The notes below the pieces were generated by a model. It searched no databases, had not been told where the DNA came from, and saw only the letters and a list, made by a program, of their open reading frames with translations. A DNA stretch of 64,000 bases from Anopheles merus (taxonomy: Eukaryota; Arthropoda; Insecta; Diptera; Culicidae), in NCBI RefSeq assembly GCF_017562075.2, contig NC_054083.1, forward strand, positions 2,706,773 to 2,770,772. Direction: 5' to 3'. How positions within the stretch are numbered: the stretch's first letter is position 1; each line of letters opens with the position of its first letter. The position numbers were made by a program, and so were the translations under genes. Below are positions 11,465-20,653 of this stretch, one piece after another.

Positions 11465-13442
11465 TGTAGTTTAGAAGTTTTCTTCCTCTGTGTCTTCCTC
11501 ACCTCGATGAATGGGGCATTATCGGGAGAGAGAAGGGGCTCCTCTCCAGTGTTGTTAATTGTCGACATTTTTTTATGATATTCGCAGTAAGCGGGTGTCA
11601 AAATCATTTTTTGATCATGATATTCATGGTTACCATGACACGACTTTCCAAAAGCGACAATCATTTATGCAATAACAATCAATGGTTTTTCGATGACATG
11701 ATTGCAAAAACTGTAGAATGAATGTCATTTGACATTTTTCATGAGACGCCAGAACTGCTCTATCGTGCATTTATCGATACTTAGCCATTAGACCACTTGA
11801 TATTTTCACTCAGTCAACCCGGAAAATGGTGTTCTCTTACAGGAGTATAGAAATTCACGCGAAAACACGAAAAAGGACCCATTTTCGATGAAGATCTAGT
11901 TCACTTGAGGTACGGCAAAATCAAAAAGTCAAATGATTGTAGCAGAAAAATATCATCGTGTCAAATGATATTTTTTCTGTGATTGTCGAATGAATGCGTG
12001 GATCTAGAATGCGATGCTTCAAAAAGTATCATTTTATAAAATTTGATGTCGACGACTATCACCGTTCGCAACACTGCTCCTCTCTCTCGGAATTTAGGGG
12101 ATTGGAAGAGAAAGGCATGGAAGATGTGGGGGATTTTTTGTGAAGGAGATTTTTGGGAGGGAGGGAGGTTTTTTTTACCTCGGAGGAAGAGGAGCCCTTT
12201 GAGAGAGCTCGTTTTTTAAGCGCCTTTGAAGAGGTCGCTTTGCTTCCGTCCAGAAGGGACGAGGAGCAAGAAGAGTCAGACTCTACGGATAGGTCCATTG
12301 TTTCAACTTTATCAGTGGTTTTGTTGTGATTAAAAGTGTTAAAAAATTTGGTTTGTTCGATTTGCATGTTTTTGATAGTTTCTGTTAGTAGATCAATTTT
12401 CTCATTTAGATAAGCATTTTCTTGTTTAAGTCTGGCAATAATTTTGTCTTTTGGGTCAGGAGTGGCAACAGGTGGACTAAGTTTTTCAAAAGTTCTTCAT
12501 TTTGTTTTTAAGATTGGCTATTTCTTCGTCCCTAGAGACGGGTTTAGTGGATGGGGCAACGTTAGTTTTTGGATTCGAGGAGACAACTTGAGCGAGAGTG
12601 AGCCTTTGTTGAACTGCGCTCTGTTCATGCAGTTGGGAATCTATGTATTTTCGTGCTTCAAAGAAAGACACGTTGTAATCAATTTTATATTTAATTACTT
12701 CATGTTCCTTGAGATAACATGGGCAGGATTTGTCAAAAGAATTTTGGTTGCCTTTGCAATTCACACATTTCAGTGGAACAGTGCATTCACCATGGGCAGG
12801 AATACCATAATTGTGGCAAACCTGTGAGGTTTTGCATCTCAGCTTGGTATGACCATAGTGAGCACAATTAAGACAAAGCATGGGTTTGGGATAATATGTA
12901 CGGGGAATCACTTGGAGTGGTCCAAGGCGGGTAGCAGAGGGGACACGTGTTGCAGCAATACGGAGGAGGAAAGAATTGGTAGGTATTATTTCACTATTAA
13001 CTTTACGAGTAAAACGATGCCCTTCAGTAACTTGTTGTTCTTTTAAATTGGCTAAAACTTCTTCATCCTTCTAATGTTTAAGGTCGGTAGAGAAAATTAC
13101 GCATTGGACGATATTAAGTGTAGTGTGGGGTGTGATGGTGATAAGTGTTCCATTAATAAGTTTAGTTAGTGTTTATAGCTTTTTGTAGTGGGACAATGAT
13201 CGGGTTTTCAAGAGGTATTTGGAATTATTGTTAATCAGGTTACCTTCTACCGGTCGTCCAACATGTTGTTGTAGACTTTTGCCTACGATGAACGGGTCTG
13301 ATAGCGGCTTTGCTTCTTCGGTGGTCAGTACAAGATACTTTAGCTCTCCTTCCTCGCCGTTAAACCAATCCGGGTATGTCCTAGCCCGGGAACTCGTGCC
13401 GTGAGGGGGATTAGCTCTCGCGGCAGGAGGAGGGTCCAACAT
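11461..13442 (-). pseudogene. I-like ORF1 (gag-like, CCHC zinc knuckles), split by a MITE
   Basis: The ATG at 13442-13440 opens a Pro-rich N-terminus followed by ARTYPDWFNGEEGELKYLVL. After frame breaks near 13.07-13.17 kb comes the knuckle region CLNCAHYGHTKLRC with further CHNYGIPAHGEC and CVNCKGNQ repeats (12486-12911), then a coiled-coil-like segment and a Ser/Lys-rich tail (12059-12367). The 530-bp hAT MITE (11547-12076) breaks the tail, which resumes as the GEEPLLSPDNAPF segment. The ORF1 stop and the ORF2 start overlap as ATGA (11461-11464), a usual non-LTR coupling. The product would coat element RNA. Confidence 0.75.
11547..12076. mobile_element. hAT-type MITE with perfect 8-bp TSD
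   Basis: The ends are CAGTGTTG and its inverse CAACACTG, and the inner arms share GTCGACAT and a ttttat-atgata stretch. The 8-bp CTCCTCTC is duplicated at 11539-11546 and 12077-12084. An 8-bp TSD and CA-starting TIRs are hAT hallmarks. It carries no transposase and splits the ORF1 of the I-like element, so it is younger than that insertion. Confidence 0.8.
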
Positions 13443-13984
13443 ATTGTCGGCCCTCTCAGCAATGGCACTTCAAAAACTTCACTGTCTCAAGTTTTCCACA
13501 ATGTCCACTGCATAACAATACCACTTCACTTCTGAACACAAATATCTTTAGAGAGTCCACCAGACTAATGTCTTTAAACATTCACTTCATAGAAACTTCC
13601 ACTATCTGCACTCATAAAACAGGCTACAACCTTGGGGCACAACACTTTACGTATCGCTTTGAGAAAAGCGAACAACGTAAAGTGCGTTAGGATTGTTCTT
13701 AAAAATGATAAATATTCAACTTTAACGTCTCGCTGTGAAAACAACGAACGACGTAAAGGGATGTCTAAGTTTGTTTTTCCCACACGCACTATACTACAGC
13801 ACAAAACTCCTGAAACAACAAACACGAACAACACTTTCCAGCACTGCACTGTTTGGACACAGGTAACTCTGCACTGCACTGATCACGGGGGTATAAAATA
13901 CGAGTCAGTCGGGGAGCGCTTGGTAGGACGCGTCCGCACTCTTCAGCTGCTACGAGAAGATTGTTACGAATTGTTGTACTTACA
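13443..13984. other. Non-coding stretch upstream of the I-like element, TATA at 13891
   Basis: No coding domain. It includes TATAAAATA in plus orientation (about 13892-13900) followed by gagtcagtcggggagcgc, resembling an insect LTR or initiator promoter, and a stretch around 13650-13690 with short inverted words. It could be a decayed LTR ending at the 98-bp repeat, or the 5' UTR of the I-like element. Confidence 0.3.
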
Positions 13985-14082
13985 ACACCCTCAGCCTTCT
14001 GTCTATTCTTCTGTCTTGCGATTTTGTGCCTTTGTTACAACTTCAACGTTTTATTCAAATTGATAAAATTCCAGGTTTTACA
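13985..14082 (+). repeat. 98-bp dispersed repeat, copy 2
   Basis: Near-identical to 675-772 (a handful of substitutions across about 98 bp). It ends at ggttttaca, compatible with an LTR terminus ending in CA. The parent element was not identified. Confidence 0.6.
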
Positions 14083-14225
14083 CATGTGTGTATGATTTAT
14101 TATTATTTACTTAGAAAAACTTTTTATATAAAAACAACTTCAGTTTTTATGTATTCAGCGATTATTTAATCTCAATTTGTGTTGCTATCTCTCGGTATAC
14201 TTCGCATCATAATATTGATTCGTCA

Positions 14226-14262
14226 TGATATTGACTCTCTGTCTCTCTCTTGTTGGCCTGCT
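14226..14262 (-). repeat. Short match to the 3' end of the RTE-like element at 63.4 kb
   Basis: On the minus strand, atgagcaggccaacaagaga followed by GA-rich sequence matches the end of the RTE-like fragment at about 63430-63466. It is either an extreme 5' truncation of that family or a shared tail. Too short to be sure. Confidence 0.35.
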
Positions 14263-14591
14263 CATGATATAGCATGACCCAACAGACAAAGCCGAATTCG
14301 CTCGAGCCTTTTACTCTGTGCCAGAGCAAGAAAGCATGCATTCTGCATCAAGTTCTACAGCTGCAAACGCAATGTGTGTGTGTGCGTTGAGCGAATGTAT
14401 GGAAGAAGATGGGAAACAGCGGGGTTTTCTCGTTCAGTTGAAGAGACCCGAAGAATTCCTCGTGGTTTCCCAAATAACCAACTCGGCCTTAACCCACTGT
14501 AAAGCCAATTCATACCCACGTGGGTTAGTGGTGGTCGATTCAGTCGTTAACCCACCAAATTTTAGAACAATCGAAGCTGTCAGTTCTAATA

Positions 14592-14738
14592 CAGGGTTTC
14601 CGACGATTTATTGGTTATCAATACAATTCGACCATCAAATTATGGGAAACGGCAAAAAAATCGTGGGAACGCACCAAAAATATATGGAAACCCACCAAAA
14701 ATTGATGAAAACCAACCAATTAATCGCGGGAAACCCTG
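14592..14738. mobile_element. Palindromic MITE family P, copy 1 (TA target site)
   Basis: Begins CAGGGTTTCC, ends GGAAACCCTG, and is bordered by TA (14590-14591, 14739-14740). The arms consist of repeated ~22-bp words related to accaaaaaatcgtgggaac. It is the shorter relative of 29411-29655. It lies inside element X, whose second copy at 54.9 kb lacks it. Confidence 0.75.
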
Positions 14739-14774
14739 TAAGATATATTAACCTTGTTAACGCTTAGCCCACCT

Positions 14775-15887
14775 CAGGGTGGCCACTCAACCGGGAAAAC
14801 CGGGAAAACCGGGAATTAGCCGTGAATTTTATTTTTCCGGGAAAAACCGGGAAAAACCGGGAAATTCTCCCAAAAAACCGGGAAATTATCACAAACTTTT
14901 GCTATCACTGTTTATCATCGTACTAAGTGTATTTTCTATTATTGGGATGTTTCGTATATTGTTTCCAACTTACCACAGGCCATCAACATGTGTACAACCA
15001 ATGTGTAAGGACAACATTTAAGGACAACATGTAAGGACAACAACAGGACAACAACTTTTTTAAGGTTATGTGATGACATCTGTGAGCCGGTCTCATGGTC
15101 GTCAACTCGTACGACTTAACAAAATGCCCGTCATGGGTTCAAGCCCCAAATAGACCGTGCCGCCATACGTAGGACTGACTATCCTGCTATGGGGGGAAAT
15201 CAATAAGTCACTGAAAGCCAACCCCACAAGTGGTGGGTTGGCAGGCCTTGACCGGCATCGGTTGTTGAGCCAAAGAAAAAAAAAAGATTACATCTGTAAA
15301 TCAACAATTGATAGCCGATGAAAAATATCTTGGCCACGGGTTAAAGTCTTTACACGTTAGTGTCATGATGCAAAACCATCAAAAAGCAATATTTGTAATT
15401 TTTTTTTTGTAGTTTTTTCATCAGTTTTTTGCTCATAAAAAACTTCCAAAAATATAAAGAATGCATATTTAAATAGCTTAAGATCCATAGTAGCCAAATT
15501 AGATCCACAAACGAGCGCATGATTGAAAATTAGTTGGTACAAATTTGATAGAAATCATGCCAAAAATGGTTCTCAAATGTGTTGTGACACCTCCAGATTG
15601 GATACTATATTTTTGAATAACTCACTAATAAATTTTATCCAGTTTTCATGACAAGTGTCCATTTGTCCTGTAATGCTCGTGTTTACTTACCATCCTCTAC
15701 ATAACGATTTTTGAAAACGTATGACATAATAATTTGGAATTGAAGTATCGATAAAACCGGCACACGAAGCATAGTGAACCGGGAAAACTCCAAAAAAATT
15801 CGATAAAAACCGGGAAAAACCGGGGAAAAACCGGGAAAAACCGGGAAAAACCGGGAAATTTAAATCCTGATTCGAGTGGCCACCCTG
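14775..15887. mobile_element. TIR element with ccgggaaaaa arrays and 6-bp TSD
   Basis: Ends are CAGGGTGGCCACTC and its inverse (GAGTGGCCACCCTG), with a 6-bp direct repeat CCACCT on both sides (14769-14774, 15888-15893). Subterminal arrays of ccgggaaaa/ccgggaaaaa units occur in opposite orientation at the two ends (about 14790-14885 and 15775-15858). The uninterrupted site in element X copy 2 reads taacccaccttttcc, confirming the duplication. A CAGGG start suggests hAT-like, but the 6-bp TSD is atypical. No transposase is present, and a SINE is nested inside. Confidence 0.7.
15084..15285 (+). mobile_element. tRNA-derived SINE, copy 2
   Basis: A 202-bp copy of the family at 2602-2807: starts gagccggtctcatgg, has the B-box-like gggttcaagcccc, ends ttgttgagccaaag plus poly-A. 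The flanking direct repeat is gatgacatctgt / gattacatctgt (11 of 12). The A-box region has a 3-4-bp deletion compared with copy 1. It lies within the TIR element at 14775-15887. Confidence 0.8.
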
Positions 15888-16332
15888 CCACCTTTTCCAA
15901 GCATGTTGACGAGAAAAATATGGATCAAGTGCGGGTTAAGGTCAATATACTGCACATGATTTTAACACATCGATTACTTAAACTCATACACTTACATCAC
16001 AGCATAACTTCGGCAATATTAATAATAAATAAACTGTGCTCTGACCATCGAAATGAAACAGTCCATTTGCAAGTAAACAAACACACGCATCCACATCTCA
16101 CACAAATGTGTTTCACAACAAATGAACTTAAACACATAAGTTTCATTGCTTCCTTTGCACAATTAAACACATTTTGGGGTGATAAATAAAAAACTGACTT
16201 TAACAAACATTGTCACTTCATTCGCTTTTGTAGATGTGTGGTTTAACCCACCAAACTGACAGTGTTTTGGATTTGTTTCATGCAACTGGATACAGGAAAT
16301 TGGTGGCATTTTCGCAATCTTGGTTATTTGGG

Positions 16333-16580
16333 TTGGTCAGTGGAATACAAAGGCTACTGAGGGAAGGGTGTGCTGCTTTTTCGCGCGGCGGGATTCATGC
16401 TTATGATGTAGAAAAACTGTATTTTCTATGCAATATTTGTTTCCTTTATTATTGTTATTAAAACATTTTCAGTTTTATATTATTATCATTTATTTTTTAT
16501 TCATATTTCATGTGACAATCTTGAAATTCTGGGGAGTAAAAATGAAATATTTTTAAATAAATATTCCGAGCTCATATCGT
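16333..16580. other. AT-rich spacer before BEL-1
   Basis: No gene seen. It ends with the target duplication ATCGT (16576-16580) of BEL-1. Confidence 0.5.
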
Positions 16581-17057
16581 TGTTGGATTTTGAGATAGGC
16601 AGAACACACCCGCGAGTTAGGCAAAGAATTAACAACGCCTATGCATAGGCAACACGCATTACATGTATTTTCCCATTAGACAGAATTCCCATTTAGACCA
16701 GTTCAATCCCAAAGAATCCAGTTGGACTATAGCCAACTTAACAGGATTTAAACAGGAAAATGTATGTATCGCTTACGGAGCACGTCGGCTCCTGATAAGA
16801 ACCCCCCAGAAATCACCAATAAATCAAGTTAGAATTCCAGTATTAATTACTAAGTTCTCTCTTCAACTTTTTGATGAGCATTGCTCTTTTAGAGAAATTC
16901 GATTTTCTATAAGAGTGGCAAGACCGCGGTAGGAAATTCCGTAGTTAGTGAAGCGGAGTTTTCCTTCGAGGTGCCAGCCTTTTTAAAGGCTTTTGCTCGG
17001 GAGTTCTGCTCCCACGAAATACAGTCCACACGACGGAGTAGGCCGTAGCAACCTACA
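16581..17057 (+). repeat. BEL-1 5' LTR
   Basis: A 477-bp LTR bounded by TGTTGG and CTACA. It differs from the 3' LTR by three substitutions (0.6%). The paired short words aaagg-cttttgc and gggagttctgctccc (inverted) near 16985-17012 could form a small hairpin in the transcript. No strong TATA box is visible. Confidence 0.95.
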
Positions 17058-17060
17058 TTT

Positions 17061-17077
17061 TGGTCCTTCGAACCGGA
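17061..17077 (+). promoter_or_regulatory. BEL-1 primer-binding site (tRNA-Tyr-like)
   Basis: TGGTCCTTCGAACCGGA lies 3 nt after the LTR. It is complementary to a tRNA 3' end with acceptor strand TCGAAGGA-CCA. From recollection this is the insect tRNA-Tyr acceptor (5' CCTTCGA), with one mismatch in the T-stem. The tRNA assignment is inference; the position is exactly where minus-strand priming is expected. Confidence 0.7.
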
Positions 17078-17099
17078 TTACGCAACCAGAACCAAGGTC

Positions 17100-17760
17100 C
17101 CATCCTTGGTAATCGGACGGATTGCATCTTCGGCAACAAGGGTTGCATCTTCAGCGGACAACCGAGCGGGTTGGTCCCATCCTCGGCAATCGGACGGATT
17201 GCATTCTTCGGCAACAAGGGTTGCATCTTCGACGGACAACCGGGCGGGTTGGTCCCATCCTCGGCAATCGGACGGATTGCATCTTCGGCAACAAGGGTTG
17301 CACCTTCAGCGGACAACCGGGCGGGTTGGTCCCATCCTCGGCAATCGGACGGATTGCATTCTTCGGCAACAAGGGTTGCATCTTCGACGGACAACCGGGC
17401 GGGTTGGTCCCATCCTCGGCAATCGGACGGATTGCATTCTTCGGCAACAAGGGTTGCATCTTCGACGGACAACCGGGCGGGTGGGTCCCATCCTCGGCAA
17501 TCGGACGGATTGCATTCTTCGGCAACAAGGGTTGCATCTTCGACGGACAACCGGGCGGGTTGGTCCCATCCTCGGCAATCGGACGGATTGCATTCTTCGG
17601 CAACAAGGGTTGCATCTTCGACGGACAACCGGGCGGGTTGGTCCCATCCTCGGCAATCGGACGGATTGCATTCTTCGGCAACAAGGGATGCATCTTCAGC
17701 GGACAACCGGGCGGGTTGATTTCATCCTTGACGGACACCCAGGCGGGTTGGTCCCATCCT
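17100..17760 (+). repeat. 78-bp minisatellite in the BEL-1 leader
   Basis: Eight or so units begin with ggacaaccgggcggg at 17156, 17234, 17311, 17389, 17467, 17545, 17623 and 17701 (period 78, one unit of 77). Two degenerate half-units follow to about 17760. Because 78 is a multiple of three, every frame on both strands stays open, which creates long spurious open frames. It sits between the primer-binding site and the gag start at 17849. Unit-to-unit identity is very high, so it has homogenised recently. Confidence 0.95.
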
Positions 17761-17848
17761 CGACGGACACCCAGGCATGTTGGTCCTACTTCAAGTACAT
17801 CAAAGACAACAGCGATCATCGTCAATACGTGGAAATTAGACTTGCCAA

Positions 17849-20653
17849 ATGTCAGTCTCACGTGCACCTCCTGTAGAAGAAGAAGACCAGCAAATCATCG
17901 AAGAGCAGGAAGGCATCGAAATGGCACAAGCCAATGGTCAAGAAAGACGTGAAGCGTCGCAGCCAAACTCTTCAAAGTACATCCAAAGTCTACGCGCCAA
18001 ACACAAAGGCTTATTCCGCAAGCTGGCAAACATAAACACCGAACAGAAAGACGACAGCATATCTCAAGTCCAACGAGGTATGCTGGAAGAACTGAAAGCG
18101 GTGCAGAGCCATGTCATGGATTTAATCCTCGAAGAATTGCCAGATGACGTAGACGAAGATTTGGCAAAAGACGAAGCATTCCACTCACTATATGCTTCTA
18201 AGGCAGCAAGGTTGGTCGTAATCGACAAAAAGCCATCGTCAGCTACAACACCTCCTGAAGTTGCATCATCATCGGTCTCCATTCAGCATCATCTCAACAT
18301 CCCAATGCCGACTTTTGATGGTCTATACGAACACTGGCCAACGTTCAAGGCCATGTTCTTAGACATCATGAAGCGGACTAATGACTCGGATGCAGTAAAA
18401 CTTCACCATCTCAACAAAGCGCTGCAAGGGAAAGCAGCTGGCATCCTGAACACGTCCATTCTGAATGGCAACAACTTCCAGGCGGCTTGGGACGTCTTGG
18501 AGAGGCGTTTTGAGAATCCTCGGCTGATTGTCGACAAGCACATCGCAGGATTGCTTCAGCTGAAGCATGCACCCCGAGAATCTGCAAAGGACCTGCGGAA
18601 GCTAGCGGAGACGTGCAAGAGTCATGTGGAAGGCTTAGTGTTTATGAAGCAGACTATCGACAGTACCAGCAACCTCATCATCACACATCTTCTCAGCTCA
18701 TGTATGGACGCTGACACAAGGAAAGCATGGGAGAGTTCGTTGGAACATGGAGAGTTTCCGGATCTCTTCAAAACTCTCGATTTCATCAATCGTCAATGTG
18801 AGGTGCTCGAAAGCTGCACGCCAGAGACGTCACGGAAATCAACAAGCACCAAAGCTTTCACCTCCACCACAGCTGCCAATCCATCGTGTGTTCTGTGCCA
18901 GCAGCATCATACTCTTCAGAACTGTCCAACCTTCATCGCGATGTCCGTAGTGCATAGGAAAAGTAAAGTACAGTCATTGAAACGCTGTTTCAATTGCCTC
19001 AGCGCTGGACACCCGGTTTCGCAGTGCCGATCGAAATGGACGTGCCGTATCTGCAAGAAACGTCATCATCATCTACTTCATGGGGAGCAGCTTCCAGCAG
19101 CACCATCTCTTCAGCCTCCAGACGCCGCTGCAACATCTCATCAGCTTCCAGTCGATGCAGCTCAACCAACATTCATCGGGGCATCGATGACTTCATTGAC
19201 GACAGCAGTGCCATCCACAGTGCTATTGTCAACAGTAGTGCTCAACATCACCGATCGTGCCGGAGTTAGCCATCCAGCAAGAGCTCTCTTGGATAGCGGA
19301 GCTCAATCCAACTTCATCACCGGCAGATTGGCACAGTTCCTGGAATTGCCGCGGAAGCTAATCAATCTTCCACTATCAGGTATTGGTGGCAGTACAAGAT
19401 CGAATGTGCGACATTCCATCGAAACCACCATCCATTCTCGATGCTCGAGCTATACTGCATCATTGGAGTTGCTTGTGCTACCGAAGCTGTCAGCAGACAT
19501 ACCAACTCAACTGATTGATGTCAGCCATTGGAAGATACCTGAAACCTGCATCTTGGCTGATCCATTCTTCAATCGGCCAGGAACCATTGACATCATCTTG
19601 GGAGCAACACACTTCTTCGAGATCCTGAGGACCGGACGACTCTCCCTGGGTGACAACATGCCAACCATTCAGGAAACTGAATTTGGTTGGGTAGTCAGTG
19701 GCAGTGCTACCATCACCGAACCCATGTCTCCAGTAATGTGTGCGGTGGCAACACACACGAACGAGTTGGACAACCTGATGAAGCAGTTTTTCGCCATCGA
19801 AGACCTGAGCAACACACCGAGCTGGAGCATCGAAGAACGAGCCTGTGAGGACCACTACACTGCAACCACCACACGAGAAGAGGATGGCAGGTACATGGTT
19901 CAGCTTCCACGCAAGCCAGAAATGATTGGCAAGCTGGGCGATTCAAAGACTATCGCACTTCGACGGTTCCTAGCGATAGAACGTCGACTTCAACGAGAAC
20001 CCGACACCCAACGTGCCTATGTGGACTTCATGGAAGAGAACCTTCGCTTAGGCCATATGAGCAAGGTGGCAGCTTCTTCAAAGAACGATGAATCGTTTTA
20101 TCTACCACATCATCCGGTCTTCAAGACCGACAGCACCACGACGAAGTGTCGAGTGGTGTTTGACGCATCGAGCAAATCTTCAACGGGTGTGTCTTTGAAC
20201 GACACACTAATGGTCGGACCGACAATTCAACAAGATGCCACTTCTATTTTGCTGCGGTTCCGGACTCAACCAGTCGCCCTTACCGCTGACGTCACCAAAA
20301 TGTACCGGCAGGTTTGGATTCATCCAAAGGACCGATCACTGCAACGCATCATTTGGCGAAGTTCACCCAACGATACGATTCAGGAGTACGAGCTCAACAC
20401 GGTAACATATGGGACAGCATCCGCTCCATTCCTGGCAGTGCGTTCGTTGCAACAAATCGTAGCGGACCATGGAGGAGAGTTTCCAGTCGCCGCAGAACGT
20501 TCCTGTGACTTCTACGTAGATGACTTCGTTTCCGGCGGGCAATCATCTGAAGCGGCGCAGATGCTGCAGCTGCAAACTGAGCAACTCTACGCTAGTGCAG
20601 GATTCGAGCTGCGGAAGTGGGCGTCCAGCGACCCATCAGTACTTCAGAAGTGA
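17849..20653 (+). CDS. BEL-1 gag-protease-RT polyprotein (to frameshift)
   Basis: The ATG at 17849 opens 934 codons. Residues ~150-330 resemble the DUF1759 gag domain (IPMPTFDGLYEHWPTFKAMF). Zinc knuckles follow at ~347-410 (CVLCQQHH, CFNCLSAGHPVSQC, CRICKKRHHHLLH). The A17-type aspartic protease shows ALLDSGAQSNFIT near 480. The RT has CRVVFDASSK near 765, ALTADVTKMYRQV, and the catalytic box FYVDDFVSGG near 886. The stop at 20651-20653 results from a one-base shift near 20640; the downstream frame continues the protein. These domains are fixed by family-wide motifs. It acts in cytoplasmic virus-like particles. Confidence 0.9.
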   Translation: MSVSRAPPVEEEDQQIIEEQEGIEMAQANGQERREASQPNSSKYIQSLRAKHKGLFRKLANINTEQKDDSISQVQRGMLEELKAVQSHVMDLILEELPDDVDEDLAKDEAFHSLYASKAARLVVIDKKPSSATTPPEVASSSVSIQHHLNIPMPTFDGLYEHWPTFKAMFLDIMKRTNDSDAVKLHHLNKALQGKAAGILNTSILNGNNFQAAWDVLERRFENPRLIVDKHIAGLLQLKHAPRESAKDLRKLAETCKSHVEGLVFMKQTIDSTSNLIITHLLSSCMDADTRKAWESSLEHGEFPDLFKTLDFINRQCEVLESCTPETSRKSTSTKAFTSTTAANPSCVLCQQHHTLQNCPTFIAMSVVHRKSKVQSLKRCFNCLSAGHPVSQCRSKWTCRICKKRHHHLLHGEQLPAAPSLQPPDAAATSHQLPVDAAQPTFIGASMTSLTTAVPSTVLLSTVVLNITDRAGVSHPARALLDSGAQSNFITGRLAQFLELPRKLINLPLSGIGGSTRSNVRHSIETTIHSRCSSYTASLELLVLPKLSADIPTQLIDVSHWKIPETCILADPFFNRPGTIDIILGATHFFEILRTGRLSLGDNMPTIQETEFGWVVSGSATITEPMSPVMCAVATHTNELDNLMKQFFAIEDLSNTPSWSIEERACEDHYTATTTREEDGRYMVQLPRKPEMIGKLGDSKTIALRRFLAIERRLQREPDTQRAYVDFMEENLRLGHMSKVAASSKNDESFYLPHHPVFKTDSTTTKCRVVFDASSKSSTGVSLNDTLMVGPTIQQDATSILLRFRTQPVALTADVTKMYRQVWIHPKDRSLQRIIWRSSPNDTIQEYELNTVTYGTASAPFLAVRSLQQIVADHGGEFPVAAERSCDFYVDDFVSGGQSSEAAQMLQLQTEQLYASAGFELRKWASSDPSVLQK

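Larger units (their letters stand above)
11030..13442 (-). mobile_element. I-like non-LTR retrotransposon, 3'-truncated
   Basis: Read on the minus strand, it starts near 13442 with ORF1 and ends inside the endonuclease of ORF2 at 11030, where the (TAA)n tail of the CR1/jockey-like element meets it. The triple zinc-knuckle ORF1 followed by an overlapping ORF2 is the architecture of the I clade. A hAT-type MITE interrupts ORF1. The RT and RNase H parts of ORF2 are missing from the window. Confidence 0.75.
14469..16332. mobile_element. Element X, copy 1 (TIR CCCAAATAACCAA), with nested insertions
   Basis: The left end CCCAAATAACCAA (14469-14481) is matched by the inverted TTGGTTATTTGGG at 16320-16332. 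Once two insertions (14592-14738 and 14775-15887) are ignored, the remaining ~600 bp aligns almost end to end with the minus strand of 54339-54930. That includes the blocks cgattcagtcgttaaccca, aatattgacc/ggtcaatatact and taacccaccaaactga. It has no transposase frame. It is a dispersed non-autonomous element of unknown superfamily. Confidence 0.65.

Noticed and set aside
14318..15021. Open frames of 149 and 80 codons
   Set aside because: They read through MITE and ccggg-array sequence and show no conserved domain.
15084..15285. Functional tRNA gene because of the B-box-like gggttcaagcccc
   Set aside because: No cloverleaf can be formed; target duplications and A-rich tail show it is a SINE.
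16663..16932. 89-codon frame present twice (also 22363-22632)
   Set aside because: It lies within both LTRs of BEL-1; the duplication reflects LTR identity.
17100..17760. CRISPR-like regular repeats
   Set aside because: Contiguous 78-bp tandem units without unique spacers, inside a eukaryotic retrotransposon.
17053..17952. Six overlapping open frames of 120-276 codons on both strands
   Set aside because: The 78-bp minisatellite period is a multiple of three, keeping all frames open; the gag start at 17849 is independent of them.
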